In this document: one piece after another, positions 37,085-44,973 of the stretch
Numbering within the stretch: the stretch's first letter is position 1
Layout of the letters: each line of letters starts with the position of its first letter
Origin: an uncultured Coriobacteriaceae bacterium
Lineage (GTDB): Bacteria; Actinomycetota; Coriobacteriia; Coriobacteriales; Atopobiaceae
Length of the DNA stretch: 57,181 nt
Assembly: GCA_902790135.1 (NCBI GenBank)
Contig: CADAQM010000003.1
Span: 29,761-86,941 of the forward strand
Reading direction: 5' to 3'
Program-made: the position numbers and the translations under genes
Notes under the pieces: generated by a model
What the model saw: only the letters and a program-made list of their open reading frames with translations
Databases searched by the model: none
Told to the model about the DNA's origin: nothing

Positions 37085-37293
37085 GCCAGCAGTTCCTCCA
37101 TGACCTCGTCGGTCTCGTGCTCGTCCTCGTCGGTGATCTTGGCGATGGCGATGCCCGCATGCACCATCACGTAGTCGCCCGGCTCGACGTCATTCAGCAG
37201 CTGGACGGATATCTCGCGCTTGGCACCCGAGGCATCCACCATGGCCATGCCGTCCGCGATGCGCACCACCTTGGCCGAAAGTCCCACACACAT
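37081..37293 (-). CDS. hypC: hydrogenase maturation chaperone HypC
   Basis: HypC (70 residues) carries iron from HypD via its N-terminal Met-Cys. An ATG four codons upstream lacks a ribosome site, whereas GGAG lies about 7 nt before the ATG that yields MCVGLSAKV. That start also gives the Cys2 required by the family, so it is chosen. PGDYVMVHAGIAIAKI matches the conserved core. In most HypC the motif is MCLAxP; here Gly-Leu-Ser replaces Ala-x-Pro. An acidic tail with EDEHETDE follows. Overlaps hypD by 4 bp. Confidence 0.95.
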   Translation of the reverse strand: MCVGLSAKVVRIADGMAMVDASGAKREISVQLLNDVEPGDYVMVHAGIAIAKITDEDEHETDEVMEELLA

Positions 37294-37338
37294 GTTTAAC
37301 TCCATTCGTCACAACGGGATGAGAGGCTCTCGTCCCGC

Positions 37339-39678
37339 CTAGTTCCTCGAAATGCTGCCGTCGCGTATCTGCGTGGCGGCCACCACTGCCTGCCCCAGCG
37401 CGATGCCCCCGTCGTTGGGCGGCACCATGCTGTGCGTGAGCACCGTGAAACCCCGCTCGCGCAGCGCGCGCACGGAGAGCTCGAGCAGCAGCTGGTTCTG
37501 GTAGCAGCCGCCCGTGAGCGCGACCGTGGTCACGCCCGTGTCCCCGCGCGCCTGCTCGCAGGCCGCCACCACAAGCTCGGAGAGTCCCCGATGGAAGGCA
37601 TAGGCAAGCTCCTCGGCCTGCCCGCCGGCAAGACGGGCGTCGACAATCCGGGCAAAGAGCGCGTCGGTTGCCAGCACGAAGGGCCCCTCCTCCGAGACGC
37701 GCACCAGCTCCTGATCCGCCCCAAAGAAGCGGGCGGGACGAGCCTCATGCGGGCAGCGCTCGGCGGCAAACTGCAGGTTGGTCGCCGCCTCGCCCTCGTA
37801 GCCCGAGGCCCTGCGCACGGAGAGCACCGCACTCACGGCGTCAAAGAGGCGCCCTGCGCTCGTGGAGGCGACGGCATTGATGCCGCGCCCCAGCATCGCA
37901 AGCACCACGCGCGCCTCAGACTCATCGCAAATCCCCAGCTCAAGGGCATCGCCACGCGCCGCATCGGCACTGCCGCGCGCCGTGCGCAGCATGTCGAGCG
38001 CCACGCGCCAGCCCTCGCGAGCGGAGAGATCCCCGCCTGCCTGCAGGAAGGGTGCGATATGGCCCAGACGCTCGAAGCCCCGGTAATCGCTGAGAAGGAT
38101 CTCGCCTCCCCAGATGCTGCCGTCCTCGCCGTAGCCCGTGCCGTCAAACGACACGCCGATGACGGGGTCCGCCACGTCGTTCTCGGCCATGCACGAGACC
38201 ACGTGCGCGTAATGGTGCTGCACGCGCACCAGCGGCACACCGCGCTCGGAGGCAAGCTCCTCCGCCACGCGCGTGGAGTTGTAGAGGGGATGCAGGTCGC
38301 AGGCGATGGCTGTCGGCTCGAGCTCCAGAAGCGACTCGAAGCGCCCGACCGTCTCCTGCAGGGCGGCAACCGTGCGCACGTCGGAGAGGTCTCCCACGTA
38401 CGAGGACGGGTAGAAGAGCTCGCCAGAACCCAGGCAGAAGGTGTTCTTGAGCTCGCCACCGATTGCCAGCACCTGCGGATAGCTCCCACCCGAGAGCATG
38501 AGCGGCAGGGGCGCCCAGCCGCGCGAGCGACGAACCATGTAGGGCTTGCCCTCAAACAGGTCGGTCACGGTGTCGTCGCAGCGCGTGCGGATAATGCGGT
38601 TGTGGCTCAGGATCGCGTCGCAGAGCGGTCCGAGCTCCGAGCGCGCCTCGTCGTCATCGCGGCAGATCGGCGCACCGCTTTCGTTTGCGCTCGTCATTAC
38701 GAGGCAGTCGGGCATGACCACCTCGTCGTCGTAGGTAAAGAGCAAAAGCTGCAGCGGCGCGTAGGGCAGCATGACGCCCTGCTTGGGATTGCCGGGCGAG
38801 CACTCCTCGCACACGAGTCCGCCCGCGCGCTTGGGGAGAAGCACGATGGGCTTCTGGTGCCCGTCGAGCAGCTCACGCGCCTCGTCGCTCACCACGCACT
38901 CACGCTCGGCGACGGCGAGGTCGCGCGCCATTACGGCGAAGGGCTTGCCGGGGCGCTTCTTGCGCTCGCGCAGCAGCTCGACAGCCGCGGGGTTGGTGGC
39001 GTCGCAGCACAGGTGGAAGCCACCGATGCCCTTGACCGCCACGATTCCGCCCGCTGCGATGATGCGCCGCGTCTCGGTGATCGCGGCACGCCCGCGCTCC
39101 GGACGGTCGAGCAGGTACTCCTCGGGCCCGCAATCGTTGCAGCAGACCGGCTGTGCGTCGTAGCGCCTGCTCGCCGGGCTGTAGTACTCGTGCGCGCAGG
39201 TGGGGCACATCGGAAACGCCTTCATGCTGGTGCGCTCGCGGTCGTAGGGCAGGCTCTCCAGGATGGTCAGGCGCGGCCCGCAGCAGGTGCAGTTGATGAA
39301 GGGGTGCAGATAGCGGCGATCGGCGGGGTCGTAGAGCTCGCGCTTGCAGTCGTCGCAGATGGCGATGTCGGGTGAGATGAAGATCTCGCCCTTGGTGCGC
39401 TCGCTCTCCACGATGGAAAAGCCCTCGTAGACGGGCGCGTCGGGCGCTGGCTTGACGTCTATCTTGAGGATGGTGGCGCGCCGGGGCGGCTGAGTGCGCA
39501 TGAGCTCGACGAAGCGGTCGATCTGCTCGGGGGTCCCTTGGGCATAGATCTCCACGTAGGGGCCCTTGTTGCACACCGTTCCCGCGATAGCCGCCGTGGT
39601 GGCATGGCGGTCGACCGTCGGCCTGAAGCCCACGCCCTGCACGATGCCATACACGCGTATGCGTCTGGTCTCGATCAT
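37339..39678 (-). CDS. hypF: hydrogenase maturation protein HypF (carbamoyltransferase)
   Basis: HypF makes carbamoyl-AMP from carbamoyl phosphate and ATP and carbamoylates HypE. The 779-residue protein has every domain: acylphosphatase (VYGIVQGVGFRP at the N-terminus), two zinc fingers (CDDCKRELYDP...CTCCGPR and CPTCAHEY...CCNDCGPE), a YrdC/Sua5 domain (GGIVAVKGIGGFHLCCDA, SANESGAPI) and a Kae1-like domain (HHYAHVVSCMAEN, FDGTGYGEDGSIWGGE, LTGGCYQN, NDGGIALGQ). GGAGG precedes the ATG by 4 nt; an earlier GTG abuts that site. The ATG overlaps the TGA of the nitrogenase-like fusion by one base, so translation is coupled to that gene. Confidence 0.97.
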   Translation of the reverse strand: MIETRRIRVYGIVQGVGFRPTVDRHATTAAIAGTVCNKGPYVEIYAQGTPEQIDRFVELMRTQPPRRATILKIDVKPAPDAPVYEGFSIVESERTKGEIFISPDIAICDDCKRELYDPADRRYLHPFINCTCCGPRLTILESLPYDRERTSMKAFPMCPTCAHEYYSPASRRYDAQPVCCNDCGPEEYLLDRPERGRAAITETRRIIAAGGIVAVKGIGGFHLCCDATNPAAVELLRERKKRPGKPFAVMARDLAVAERECVVSDEARELLDGHQKPIVLLPKRAGGLVCEECSPGNPKQGVMLPYAPLQLLLFTYDDEVVMPDCLVMTSANESGAPICRDDDEARSELGPLCDAILSHNRIIRTRCDDTVTDLFEGKPYMVRRSRGWAPLPLMLSGGSYPQVLAIGGELKNTFCLGSGELFYPSSYVGDLSDVRTVAALQETVGRFESLLELEPTAIACDLHPLYNSTRVAEELASERGVPLVRVQHHYAHVVSCMAENDVADPVIGVSFDGTGYGEDGSIWGGEILLSDYRGFERLGHIAPFLQAGGDLSAREGWRVALDMLRTARGSADAARGDALELGICDESEARVVLAMLGRGINAVASTSAGRLFDAVSAVLSVRRASGYEGEAATNLQFAAERCPHEARPARFFGADQELVRVSEEGPFVLATDALFARIVDARLAGGQAEELAYAFHRGLSELVVAACEQARGDTGVTTVALTGGCYQNQLLLELSVRALRERGFTVLTHSMVPPNDGGIALGQAVVAATQIRDGSISRN

Positions 39679-42083
39679 CACGCCTCCAGCCTTCCGGAGA
39701 CGGCAAACTGCGGCACGTCCACGAGTGTTTGCACATGGCCTTCGACCAGCGGCCAGACCGTGCGGTCGCTGACGATCACGTCAAAGCCGTCCTGCGCAAC
39801 AAGCTCAGTGAGGTCGCCCTCCTCCGCAAGGCGCACGTCGCCCGGCTCGGAGAGCTCGCGCTTCTGCATGAACCAGGTGGCACAGGTGACCGAGGTCGCC
39901 CCGCGGGCGAGCAGCTCCGCGCGCAGCGTGTTGGCGCTCACCTGCTGGTCGACGACAAGCACTCGCGCGCCGGCAACGTCGATGTCACCGGCTAGCTCGG
40001 CAGCCAGTGGGTTGCGAATCTCATAGGGGGTGCCAAAGCGCTCCTCGAGCAGGCGCGCCGCAGCCAGGCCGGACGGTGCCACCACGAGGTTGCGCTCGGC
40101 GCTCGATGCACGGCACACGTCCTCGAAGCTCGAGCCCATGCCATAGCAGACGGCCCCCGGCACCAGCTCGCGCAGGTGGTCCGACGAGGTCACGCCCAAA
40201 TCCAGCGGGTTTGCGCCGAGAACACCCACACGCCCCTTGTCGACGGGCAGGGCTTCGGTGGCAAATCGGCCCATGAGCTCGCGGTAGGCCTTCTCGGCAC
40301 CGGCGTCGTAGAGCTCCATGCCCGTGGTGTCGATCGTTATGGTGGGAATGCCGCCCCTGCGCTCGCTCATGCGCCGCAGCGCGCGGTAGTCCGTGGCGAT
40401 CACGGAGGGCACCGGCGTGCCCACCACTGCGGCAAAGTGCACGTCCATCTTGCCAGCCGCGTCGGCCAGCTCGCCCACGAGCTTGTCGTCGCGGCCCATG
40501 ATGGCGTCCATGTCGCGCAGGCCCGCGCTGAAGATGGCGCTTCTGCCCGAGGTCCAGCGCGGCTCGTCAAAGCCGCAGATGTTGCCCGTGCAGCCACCGG
40601 CATCGCAGATCACCACGAGCCCGCCAAGGTCGTAGAGCACGGCCGTGGCACCGGACTGGTCCGGCGCGAAGGGCGTCAGGTACTTGCGCAGCCCGCGCAC
40701 GCGCCGCGTCGGCGCGCCAGAGGTGGCATCGGATTGCAGGTGGAAGTGGGTGCCCTGCCCCTCCCCGCCCGTTGGAGACGGTTCCTTCTGGTCCGCGTCG
40801 CCCATCGCGCGGGCGAGCTCCTCGAAGAGGCGGCGCACGCCCGCATAGCCGTAGGGCTGAACGTCGGAGTTCCAGGGCAGGCAGATGGCCTCCGGGTGAT
40901 ACCAGCCGGCATCCTTGCCCAGCGCGACGTCGACCGGACAGTCCGTGGCGTCGTAGTGGATCATCGTGGGCTCCATGTTGGAGTACACGCGCGTGTGCGG
41001 GGAGAGCTCGGCGAGATGGCGCAGCCAGACGAAGTTCTCTCCCGTGATGGTGCCAAAGACCTCGCGCACCTCGAGACCCGCGCGCACCAGGGCAAGCGCG
41101 AGCTCGAAGGCGTCGGCGTTAAGACACTCCCCCACCGCGAAGCGCGCACTTGGCCAGCGCGTACAGAAGGCGTCTGCGGCCTGCTGGGCACGGGCGATGT
41201 CCTCGGCGTCGTCGAAACTCACGCCGAGCACCTGGCCCAAGGCCTGGTACTGGCGGTGCAGACGGTCGATCTGATAGAGGCGTGTGAGCTCGATGGAGGG
41301 CATCTGCAGGCGCTCCTGCAGGTCCGCCGCCGCAAAGCGCGCCTCCGGATGCAGCACGAGGTTGAAGTTTGCCTCGGCCATCTGCAGGAACTCGTCGAAG
41401 TCGGCGCAGCGCGAGACCTCGCGCACCGTGCGCACGCCGGCGCCGCGGAGGTACTTGTAGAGCTCGCAGTCGTCTGCGAGCGGCGCGAAGAAGCCCATCA
41501 CGTTGACCGAGGTCGCGCGCTTGGGCAGCGGCTCGAGCAGCGAGTAGAGGCTCTGGCGCACGTGCACCATGGGAGGGCGGCGCCCCTCGCGCGTGAGCGC
41601 GTACATGTAGCAGGGCCTCACGGGCAGGCCTGCCAGCTCCTCGGCACGGCGGCAGACGCGCTCCATGTCGGTGCCAAGCAGCGCGTCCACGCAGGTGATG
41701 CAGATCATCACCACAGATGGGCGCTCGGAGAGGCTCGCCACGACCTCCTGCACCGCCTGCGGAATCTTGCGCAGGTGGCGCCCCGTGACGATGTCCGTCT
41801 CGTCCATGTTGAGATAGAAGAAGCGGTTCTCGTAACCGGGAATGCGGCTGATGAGCGAGGTGTTGCGGCCGCAGCAGCCAGGGGCCACCACCAGCATGAT
41901 GGAGCCGGGGATGGCAAGGCCTGCGCGCTTGACGCCAAAGCCCTCCGCACCGGGAGAGTTGAACGCCAGCGTGGCAGGCGAGCTGTAGATGAGGTGCCGG
42001 CTGGAGACCAGCTCGTCGGGCAGATTGTCCAAGCCGCGCTCCGCGAGCTCGGCCGTGGTGAAGAAGCGCGCCTCGCGTTTCAT
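39678..42083 (-). CDS. fused NifD/NifK-like nitrogenase component 1 protein
   Basis: The 801 residues contain two nitrogenase component 1 domains in one chain. The N-half (about 25-425) has PGCCGRNTS (Cys70/71) and ICITCVDALLGTD (Cys128/131), where NifD/NifE have cluster ligands. A linker rich in Gly, Ser, Thr and Pro (about 430-462) leads to the C-half (about 465-801) with ICDAGGCTGNICGF (Cys493/498/503); the third ligand region reads AAVVGTPVP without Cys. Each half is paralogous to one of the two separate component-1 proteins at the end of the operon. It starts 2 bp after the NifH-like gene, so it is the likely electron acceptor of that protein. The reaction is unknown. Confidence 0.85.
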   Translation of the reverse strand: MKREARFFTTAELAERGLDNLPDELVSSRHLIYSSPATLAFNSPGAEGFGVKRAGLAIPGSIMLVVAPGCCGRNTSLISRIPGYENRFFYLNMDETDIVTGRHLRKIPQAVQEVVASLSERPSVVMICITCVDALLGTDMERVCRRAEELAGLPVRPCYMYALTREGRRPPMVHVRQSLYSLLEPLPKRATSVNVMGFFAPLADDCELYKYLRGAGVRTVREVSRCADFDEFLQMAEANFNLVLHPEARFAAADLQERLQMPSIELTRLYQIDRLHRQYQALGQVLGVSFDDAEDIARAQQAADAFCTRWPSARFAVGECLNADAFELALALVRAGLEVREVFGTITGENFVWLRHLAELSPHTRVYSNMEPTMIHYDATDCPVDVALGKDAGWYHPEAICLPWNSDVQPYGYAGVRRLFEELARAMGDADQKEPSPTGGEGQGTHFHLQSDATSGAPTRRVRGLRKYLTPFAPDQSGATAVLYDLGGLVVICDAGGCTGNICGFDEPRWTSGRSAIFSAGLRDMDAIMGRDDKLVGELADAAGKMDVHFAAVVGTPVPSVIATDYRALRRMSERRGGIPTITIDTTGMELYDAGAEKAYRELMGRFATEALPVDKGRVGVLGANPLDLGVTSSDHLRELVPGAVCYGMGSSFEDVCRASSAERNLVVAPSGLAAARLLEERFGTPYEIRNPLAAELAGDIDVAGARVLVVDQQVSANTLRAELLARGATSVTCATWFMQKRELSEPGDVRLAEEGDLTELVAQDGFDVIVSDRTVWPLVEGHVQTLVDVPQFAVSGRLEA

Positions 42084-42085
42084 CG

Positions 42086-42841
42086 CTACACCTGACCGTC
42101 CCAGAGGCGACGCGCGAGATCGAGGAAGCGCTCGCTCACGGGAAGCGTCTGGTCGCCCTCGATGACCGTCTTGCCCTCGTCCTCAAAGCGGTTGATGTCG
42201 TCAGAGCGCGGAATCCGGGCCACGATGGGCAGCCCATGCTCGTCGGCGAAGGCCTGCACCTTCTCGAGCTCGTCAGGCACGTTGCGGTGGTTGAGCACGA
42301 TGCCAGCCACACGCGCGTACCCGCGGTCCTCGAAGTTGGCCACTGCCGTCTGGATGTTGTTGGCCGCGTAGAGGGCCATCTTCTCGCCGGAGGTGACGAT
42401 GAGCACCTTCTCGGCATAGCCCTCGCGGATGGGAGCCGCAAAGCCACCACAGACCACGTCGCCCAGCACGTCGTAGAGCACGACGTCAGGCTGCCAGGTC
42501 TCAAAGAGGCGCAGGTCCTCGAGCAGGTTGAAGGTGGCGATGATGCCACGACCCGCGCAGCCGAGGCCAGGCGTCGGTCCGCCCGTCTCGATGCAGAGAA
42601 CCCCGCCGAAGCCTTCGCGCGAAATCTCCTCGAAGCTCTCGGGATCGGTGTCGTTCTCGCGCAGGTAGCTCATCACCGGACGGAGCAGCTCTCCGCCCAG
42701 AAGGTTGATGGTCGAGTCAGCCTTCGGATCGCAGCCGATCTGAATCACGCGATGACCCTGCACGGCAAACGCCGCCGCCAGGTTACTGGTGATGGTGGAC
42801 TTGCCGATACCGCCCTTGCCATAGATGGCTATCTTGAGCAT
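42086..42841 (-). CDS. NifH/BchL/CfbC-like iron protein (nitrogenase reductase family)
   Basis: The 251-residue protein is a complete NifH-family ATPase. It has the P-loop [10 protein letters not shown] (residues 7-16), the CDPKADST switch, both inter-subunit [4Fe-4S] ligands (Cys95 in PGLGCAGRG and Cys131 in DVVCGGFA) and YDVLGD. As a homodimer it should pass low-potential electrons to a component-1 partner with ATP hydrolysis. It is shorter than nitrogenase NifH (about 290) and similar to BchL/CfbC-like proteins. The ATG ([11 protein letters not shown]) has GGGGGAG about 8 nt upstream; the longer frame is leader RNA. First gene of the eight-gene operon. Confidence 0.9.
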   Translation of the reverse strand: MLKIAIYGKGGIGKSTITSNLAAAFAVQGHRVIQIGCDPKADSTINLLGGELLRPVMSYLRENDTDPESFEEISREGFGGVLCIETGGPTPGLGCAGRGIIATFNLLEDLRLFETWQPDVVLYDVLGDVVCGGFAAPIREGYAEKVLIVTSGEKMALYAANNIQTAVANFEDRGYARVAGIVLNHRNVPDELEKVQAFADEHGLPIVARIPRSDDINRFEDEGKTVIEGDQTLPVSERFLDLARRLWDGQV

Positions 42842-43015
42842 GCCAGTCGCTCCCCCTATAGACACACGAAAGCCGCCCAGCGACAGGCTTGGCGGCAATA
42901 CGGCATAGGCGCAGACTGTGGGTCAACGCAGCCGTTCTTGCTTGGACGTATCCTTGCCGTCAAGGTTGCATCGCAAAGACGCTCTTCCGGGTGCTTCCCG
43001 TCAGATGTTCGTCTT
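42842..43015 (-). ncRNA. structured 5' leader of the nitrogenase-like/hyp operon (candidate cis-regulatory RNA)
   Basis: From the predicted start of transcription to the first ATG there are about 170 nt. Three hairpins are visible on the minus strand: AAGACG (43015-43010) pairs with CGTCTT (42981-42976) and encloses CGGG/CCCG; CCTTG pairs with CAAGG (42965-42952); GCCGCC/GGCGGC with an inner AGC/GCT (42896-42872) lies just before the ribosome site and is followed by TTTCG. I could not match it to a known riboswitch class. Confidence 0.45.
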
Positions 43016-43019
43016 GCCT

Positions 43020-43048
43020 ATCCTACCAAAGCCCGCATATGGTGACAA
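43020..43048 (-). promoter_or_regulatory. promoter of the nitrogenase-like/hyp operon
   Basis: TTGTCA (-35, 43048-43043) and TAGGAT (-10, 43025-43020) are separated by exactly 17 bp, reading toward the NifH-like gene. Transcription would start near 43013. Confidence 0.6.
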
Positions 43049-43160
43049 TTGACTGCCCGTGCTAGCTGCGACATTTCACATACTGCCGACCATCGCCAGC
43101 TCGCTTTGCCGCACCCCGTACGCTAGGATGCAGACGTAGGGCAATCGTCGAGGAGGCGCC

Positions 43161-43766
43161 ATGTGCCACAGGATCTCCCCCTTGGTCATAGCCGAGCTCA
43201 AGGCCGCGCTCGAGCAGCTCGGGATGAGCGGACACGCCCGCATACCCAGGCGGGAGCCCGGCGTGGTGGTACCCGACGTCTACCCCGGCAGGCAGCTGCC
43301 CCTCTTTGTGACCAATGGGTCGGGCGCCCTCGAGGCGGTGGAGCTTACATGGGGCTTCGACGCCCCACCCGGCACGCGGTCGAAGCTCGTCTTCAACACG
43401 CGCATCGAGACCGCCCTCTCCCAGGCACGGTCGGGCACAGGGCTCTGGGCTGCCCCCATCACACTCGGGCGCTGCCTCGTCCCCGTGCGCGGGTTCTTTG
43501 AGCACTACACCAGATCGAGTGACCGACGCGGCGAGCAGTGGCGCTTCACCTACCCTGGCCACAGCGTGTTTCTGCTGGCTGGCGTCTGGGAGAACGACCG
43601 TGTCTCGGTGGTCACCACCGTCCCCAACGCAGACGTCTCCCCCATTCACACACGCATGCCACTCGTCCTCGCTCCGGGGGAGTCGTCGGTGTGGCTGGGT
43701 CCGGACTTCGCGCGATTGGCGGACCGCTCGGCGGTGCGCCTCGTCGCCGAGAAGGAACAGGCCTAG
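43161..43766 (+). CDS. SRAP-domain protein (YedK/HMCES family)
   Basis: The 201-residue protein starts Met-Cys; Cys2, exposed after Met removal, is the residue that crosslinks to abasic sites in single-stranded DNA. Other family features are LTWGF, NTRIET, CLVPVRGFFEHY (the Glu of the active site) and SPIHTRMPLVL with the conserved His. SRAP proteins shield abasic sites and are linked to the SOS response. GAGGAGG precedes the ATG. It is divergent from the nitrogenase-like operon. Confidence 0.93.
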   Translation: MCHRISPLVIAELKAALEQLGMSGHARIPRREPGVVVPDVYPGRQLPLFVTNGSGALEAVELTWGFDAPPGTRSKLVFNTRIETALSQARSGTGLWAAPITLGRCLVPVRGFFEHYTRSSDRRGEQWRFTYPGHSVFLLAGVWENDRVSVVTTVPNADVSPIHTRMPLVLAPGESSVWLGPDFARLADRSAVRLVAEKEQA

Positions 43767-43792
43767 CAATAGGTGGGTGCCCGCCGGATGCC

Positions 43793-44206
43793 CTAGATGA
43801 TCACGCCGTTGCAGTGATCGACCTCATGCTGGATCGTCTGTGCGACAAAGCCGTCGAAGGCATCCTCGTGCGCTTGCAGACGCTCGTCGTCGTACGCCAC
43901 CACGATGCGCCTGAAGCGCTGGGCGGTGCGGATCCCCTCCAGCGATAGGCAGCCCTCCTCGGCCTCGTAGGGCCCCTCCGCCTTGACGATGCGTGGGTTG
44001 AACATCACGAGGACCTTGCCCGCGCCATCGAGCACGGCGATGATGCGTTTGCGCTCGCCGATCATGTTGGCGGCCATCCCCACGCAGTGCGCCCGATGCG
44101 CCTCGAGCGTCTCGGCGAGGTCCTCAGCAATGCCCAGGTCGTCGGCAGTTGCCGCCTCGCTCGGTTGGCGCAGGAAGAAGCGCTTGGTCATTATTGCGCG
44201 GATCAT
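43793..44206 (-). CDS. peptide deformylase, divergent type
   Basis: The 137-residue protein has the deformylase metal motifs EEGCLS (Cys ligand) and QHEVDHCNG (HExxH). The first motif, normally GxGLAAPQ, reads VGMAANMIG, so the Gln that stabilises the oxyanion is replaced by Met. It should remove N-formyl groups from new proteins, but may be a secondary, less active or specialised copy. It is convergent with the SRAP gene, with 26 bp between stops. Confidence 0.85.
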   Translation of the reverse strand: MIRAIMTKRFFLRQPSEAATADDLGIAEDLAETLEAHRAHCVGMAANMIGERKRIIAVLDGAGKVLVMFNPRIVKAEGPYEAEEGCLSLEGIRTAQRFRRIVVAYDDERLQAHEDAFDGFVAQTIQHEVDHCNGVII

Positions 44207-44435
44207 GGGGAGACCTTTCTGTGGGGACGGAGCTCAGGCACAGCTTACCGCAACCAAGACTTCCTGCCCACAGACGAGCTCCCCGCTAGAGGAGCTGCAG
44301 ACGAGTGCCTGGATCGCCTCCCCAGACGGACAAGACACCAACCAAAGGGCGTCGTTTGTCGAATAGGCAGGTCAGCGGGCACGTCCACGAGTACCATTGG
44401 GCCAACTGCATACCTTCACTTGCAAGGAGGCACCC

Positions 44436-44894
44436 ATGAGAATCGCAATGGCAAACGACCATGCCGGCACCCGTCTGAAGAACGAGATCAAGGCCTGGCT
44501 CGAGTCTGAGGGCCACGAGGTCGTCGACTTCGGCACCTACGACGAGGAGGGCTGCGACCTCTCCGACTTCATCTATCCCGCCTCCAAGGCAGTTGCCACC
44601 GGCGACTGCGAGCGCGGCATCTTCGTCGACGGCGTCGGCTATGGCTCCGCGATGATCGCCAACAAGTTCCGCGGCGTCTTTGCCTGCGTCTGCCAAGATC
44701 CCGTGTGCGCCGAGCTCGCCCGCCAGCACAACGACGCAAACGTGCTCTGCATCGGTGGAAAGATCATCGGCCCCGTGCTCGCCATGGCCATCGCAAAGAC
44801 CTGGATGGCGACCGAGCCGCTCACGGCAGAGCGCTACGCCAACCGCCGCCGCAAGGTTGCCGCCATCGACGAGGAGCGCACCGTCGCCCTGTAG
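44436..44894 (+). CDS. RpiB/LacAB-family sugar-phosphate isomerase
   Basis: The 152-residue protein matches the family in fold and length: MRIAMANDHAG with Asp8/His9, DFIYP and ARQHNDANVLCIGG with the ring-opening His98. Members interconvert ribose 5-phosphate/ribulose 5-phosphate or galactose 6-phosphate/tagatose 6-phosphate. The usual catalytic Cys of LxCGTGxG is replaced by Asp (FVDGVGYG), so either substrate or catalytic base differs from E. coli RpiB. AAGGAGG lies 6 nt before the ATG and a terminator follows, so it is monocistronic. Confidence 0.85.
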   Translation: MRIAMANDHAGTRLKNEIKAWLESEGHEVVDFGTYDEEGCDLSDFIYPASKAVATGDCERGIFVDGVGYGSAMIANKFRGVFACVCQDPVCAELARQHNDANVLCIGGKIIGPVLAMAIAKTWMATEPLTAERYANRRRKVAAIDEERTVAL

Positions 44895-44920
44895 GGCCCG
44901 TGCAGACAGACCGCACGAAC

Positions 44921-44949
44921 AAGGCCCCGACGCTGCGTCGGGGCCTTTT
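44921..44949 (+). terminator. rho-independent terminator of the isomerase gene
   Basis: AAGGCCCCGAC/GTCGGGGCCTT stem with a 5-nt loop followed by TTTT. Confidence 0.93.
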
Positions 44950-44973
44950 AACAGGCGGTAGCATGCGAGGGCG

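Noticed and set aside
42901..43015. Possible cobalamin, Moco or c-di-GMP riboswitch in the nitrogenase-like operon leader
   Set aside because: I looked for the conserved boxes of these classes and could not align them; only an unclassified structured leader is claimed.
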